A DNA stretch of 64,000 nucleotides from Archegozetes longisetosus (lineage: Eukaryota > Arthropoda > Arachnida > Sarcoptiformes > Trhypochthoniidae). Location: the NCBI GenBank assembly GCA_018873245.2, contig JAEMBT020000006.1, positions 4,001,855 to 4,065,854 of the forward strand. The letters are read 5' to 3'. Below, in pieces: positions 61,793 to 64,000 of the stretch (positions within the stretch are counted from its first letter, which is position 1; every line of letters begins with the position of its first letter). Position numbers and translations under genes: made by a program. Below the pieces are notes generated by a model. It was not told the origin of the DNA and ran no database searches. It saw only the letters and a program-made list of their open reading frames with translations.

Positions 61793-61836
61793 TTGGATGA
61801 CCAAATGTACCAGAAAGGACAGGGCAGTTGTAGAAT
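61793..61836 (+). repeat. solitary hAT-type terminus
   Basis: GGATGACCAAATGTACCAG then AAAGGACAGGGCAGTTG, similar to 28479 and 45715. No partner end seen in the window. Confidence 0.4.
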
Positions 61837-62516
61837 CAAACAATTTTCAAAAATATCTTGTTGAACCATCCTTTAATTTTTAAACTGTCCTCGAATAAAT
61901 TACGGAATGAGCACTATATGATCATGTCATCCAATTTACATATCAAAGTAGCAATACTCTTTAACTCTTTCTGAAAAATACAGGGATACTTTCGGGATTT
62001 AATTCATTATATTGAGCTATTCTCTAGATCTATCAAAGTACTTATATCTTGAATAATATTCATAAATAATATAATGTATTTTTTCTTTATTGAAGTATAG
62101 CTTAATACTCTGTAATATTGGGCATTTTTGCTTGTCTTTCAGAAAGTAAAAGTATTTTTCAGAAATTTGAAGCTTTGCTCTAATAATACCTGAAAAATTG
62201 AATCCAAAGAGCAATCATTTTTGATGAAATAGTAACCTTATACAGTATTCTCAATTAAATTTCTAACTATTATCGTATGCATGTAAACTTATAGAAAGAG
62301 GTTTATTATTGTTTGTAATCATCATATTTCAATAACTTTGACCACTTCATTTTTCATGATATGAAAATTTGAATAATTGTAATTCCTTTTTCGTTTAGAA
62401 GCTTATGCGCTCTCATCACTATCAAAGGAGCATGGTTTTGCGTGGGCTGAGCGCACATTTAATCATAACAAATGATAGATTTTTGAGCTTTCCAATCCAG
62501 GGATCTGTAATGAAAA
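61837..62516. other. intergenic, nothing recognised
   Basis: AT-rich without convincing exons. Confidence 0.4.
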
Positions 62517-62887
62517 TATTAGTTTGAACTGAAAGTTTTGAGCCTCCAGCTATATGATGAGTATTTTTAAACTGCATATATAAACAAAAACTATAATTGT
62601 CTAAAAGATATTTCACCACAAGATTTTAATTTTGATTGAGTTTAAGCAAAAAACTTTTCAATTTAAAAGATTTTATTTAGTGGTTTCTTATGGAATTCAA
62701 TAGAGAACATATCAGAGCAATGATTTGTCTTGAATGAAAAGAGGTTTAACTTTTACTTAAACTCAATCAAAATTAAAATCCTGCGGTGGAATATCTTTTA
62801 GATAATTATAGTTTTTGTTTATATATGCAGTTTAAAAAATGTCCATCATATAGCTGGAGGCTCAGAACTTTCAATTCAAACTAATAT
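62517..62887. repeat. 371-bp foldback repeat
   Basis: Arms 62517-62652 and 62752-62887 are inverted copies (about 90% by eye) sharing GAGCCTCCAGCTATATGATG and AAACTGCATATATAAACAAA. The loop is 99 bp. No clear target duplication or coding sequence. Confidence 0.75.
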
Positions 62888-64000
62888 ATAGGAATGTACA
62901 GGAAAGTCAGAAATAGATACACGCTTAGAAATATTTTTTGGATAGAAGACGTTTGGAAGGATGAGGATATACAATCGTCTTATTTTAAATTTAAGGCCAG
63001 ATATCAATCGCTAGAAGTTTTATTTTAGAAGTTGGAATGGCAGGTATTGTTCAACTGTATGTCTACAAGTCTCTCAAATGTCTTTCATCAGACATGATCG
63101 TTTTGAACTGTTTTTGTGTCACACAAAAATATTTTTCGGTGTACTCATAGATAGAATTCAATTAATTAAACCTTTAATTCAAAACTCTAATTTCGGACAT
63201 TTTATAAAAGCTATTTTATATGAAAATAAGTTGGATTCGCTTTATTTCGAATTCATCTGAATATTATTTAGGCCTATCAATTAATAAACTCATTGATGAA
63301 ACTCTTACTGCATTCTGAAAATCTACTTAAAATTAGATGTTGACTTGCGCGCCAAATTCATTAAACTGGCTGGTGAATGAGCTTGTTCTCTATGAGTATT
63401 CACTATGTCCTCAAATAAGTACTTCGACTTCTACAGTGTTACCTCTAAACTCCCAATAAAATCTGCATTAAGCTTTTTAGATATCGAGTCTTGATTTCTA
63501 TGCATACTTTATCATTTAAAGATCATTCAAGAATTGATACATGTGAATATTCACTATTTAATAAAAATTTTACCATAAATTAAACATAATTTCTATTGTA
63601 TTCCTATTGCCCTACTTCTGATTTTCTCAAACCTGACAATGTCTTAAACTTGAAATAAAAGTTTTGGTTGTTAATTGAATTGATACCTTCGCACTAAAAG
63701 CTCCTAAAAGCTCAACATCGATTGGAATTTTCTGTTTGAATGCGCCAGCTCAACTCATGGAAAAGCTCTTCAATGACTTATGGGTAGAAAAGTTTACTGA
63801 ATGAAACTTGGACATAGGTTTCTTCTATGGATTCTAATTTAGAGTAAGCCCCACAGTAAAACAAAAAAGCCTTTGGTAACCTAATGGAGTTCGTATGGGA
63901 TAATTAAAGAGTGAGTGGGCGCTTATTCAAAACCATTTGGATAGAAAAATAATTATCTGAAGGTTATTGTAGTTTGAGGAAAGTTTAAGATACGAGGCCA
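62888..64000. other. window end, nothing recognised
   Basis: No exon, RNA gene or element termini identified on either strand. Confidence 0.4.

Overview
The window looks like nuclear DNA of an AT-rich invertebrate, most likely an arthropod or another protostome. The genes have spliceosomal introns, some only 59 bp long. One gene is a trissin-receptor-type GPCR, a family I know from protostomes. Most of the remaining sequence is cut-and-paste DNA transposon debris. I cannot name the species. There are no bacterial operons and no CRISPR array.

Supported or probable genes, left to right: (1) a two-exon gene at 1476-2296 for a secreted, probably glycosylated protein with two diverged dynein-light-chain-like domains; (2) an intronless secreted GH114-type glycosidase at 7041-7799 (-); (3) a three-exon stand-alone saccharopine dehydrogenase, the C-terminal half of animal AASS, at 11098-16021; (4) the 3' exon of a gene with a bacterial-toxin-type DNA/RNA non-specific endonuclease domain at 20425-21190; (5) a small secreted 12-cysteine protein at 25783-26076 (-), with a TATA box and a decayed paralogue at 23366-23689 (-); (6) a three-exon trissin-receptor-like GPCR at 48023-55238. 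Two further candidate terminal exons (33552-33815 - and 40198-40472 +) are weak.

The mobile fraction is unusually readable. Many elements still show their target-site duplications: TTAA for piggyBac-like MITEs (8680-9153, 25040-25439, 37938-40021), TA for Tc1/mariner-like elements (2641-3288, 4650-5109, 14090-14569, 34974-35186, 38031-39647, 40707-41423, 58809-59231), 8 bp for hAT elements (9248-9668, 16040-16586, 28479-29688, 35229-36315, 56497-57110), and 9 bp for a Mutator-like foldback (24000-25022). A 1.6-kb Tc1 element with a nearly intact transposase sits inside one copy of a piggyBac-like MITE, and the other copy in the window preserves the empty site. The long SDH intron holds a broken antisense transposon protein gene, itself split by a MITE.

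Long palindromes recur, including one that contains the last codons of the GPCR gene. There is a diverged satellite at 5156-6185 and a TGCG/TG microsatellite at 36591-36642. The genes show no shared pathway: metabolism (SDH), secreted enzymes and small secreted proteins, and neuropeptide signalling. No single coordinated new system is evident. The most unusual items are the secreted tandem dynein-light-chain-like protein, the free-standing SDH and the toxin-type nuclease.
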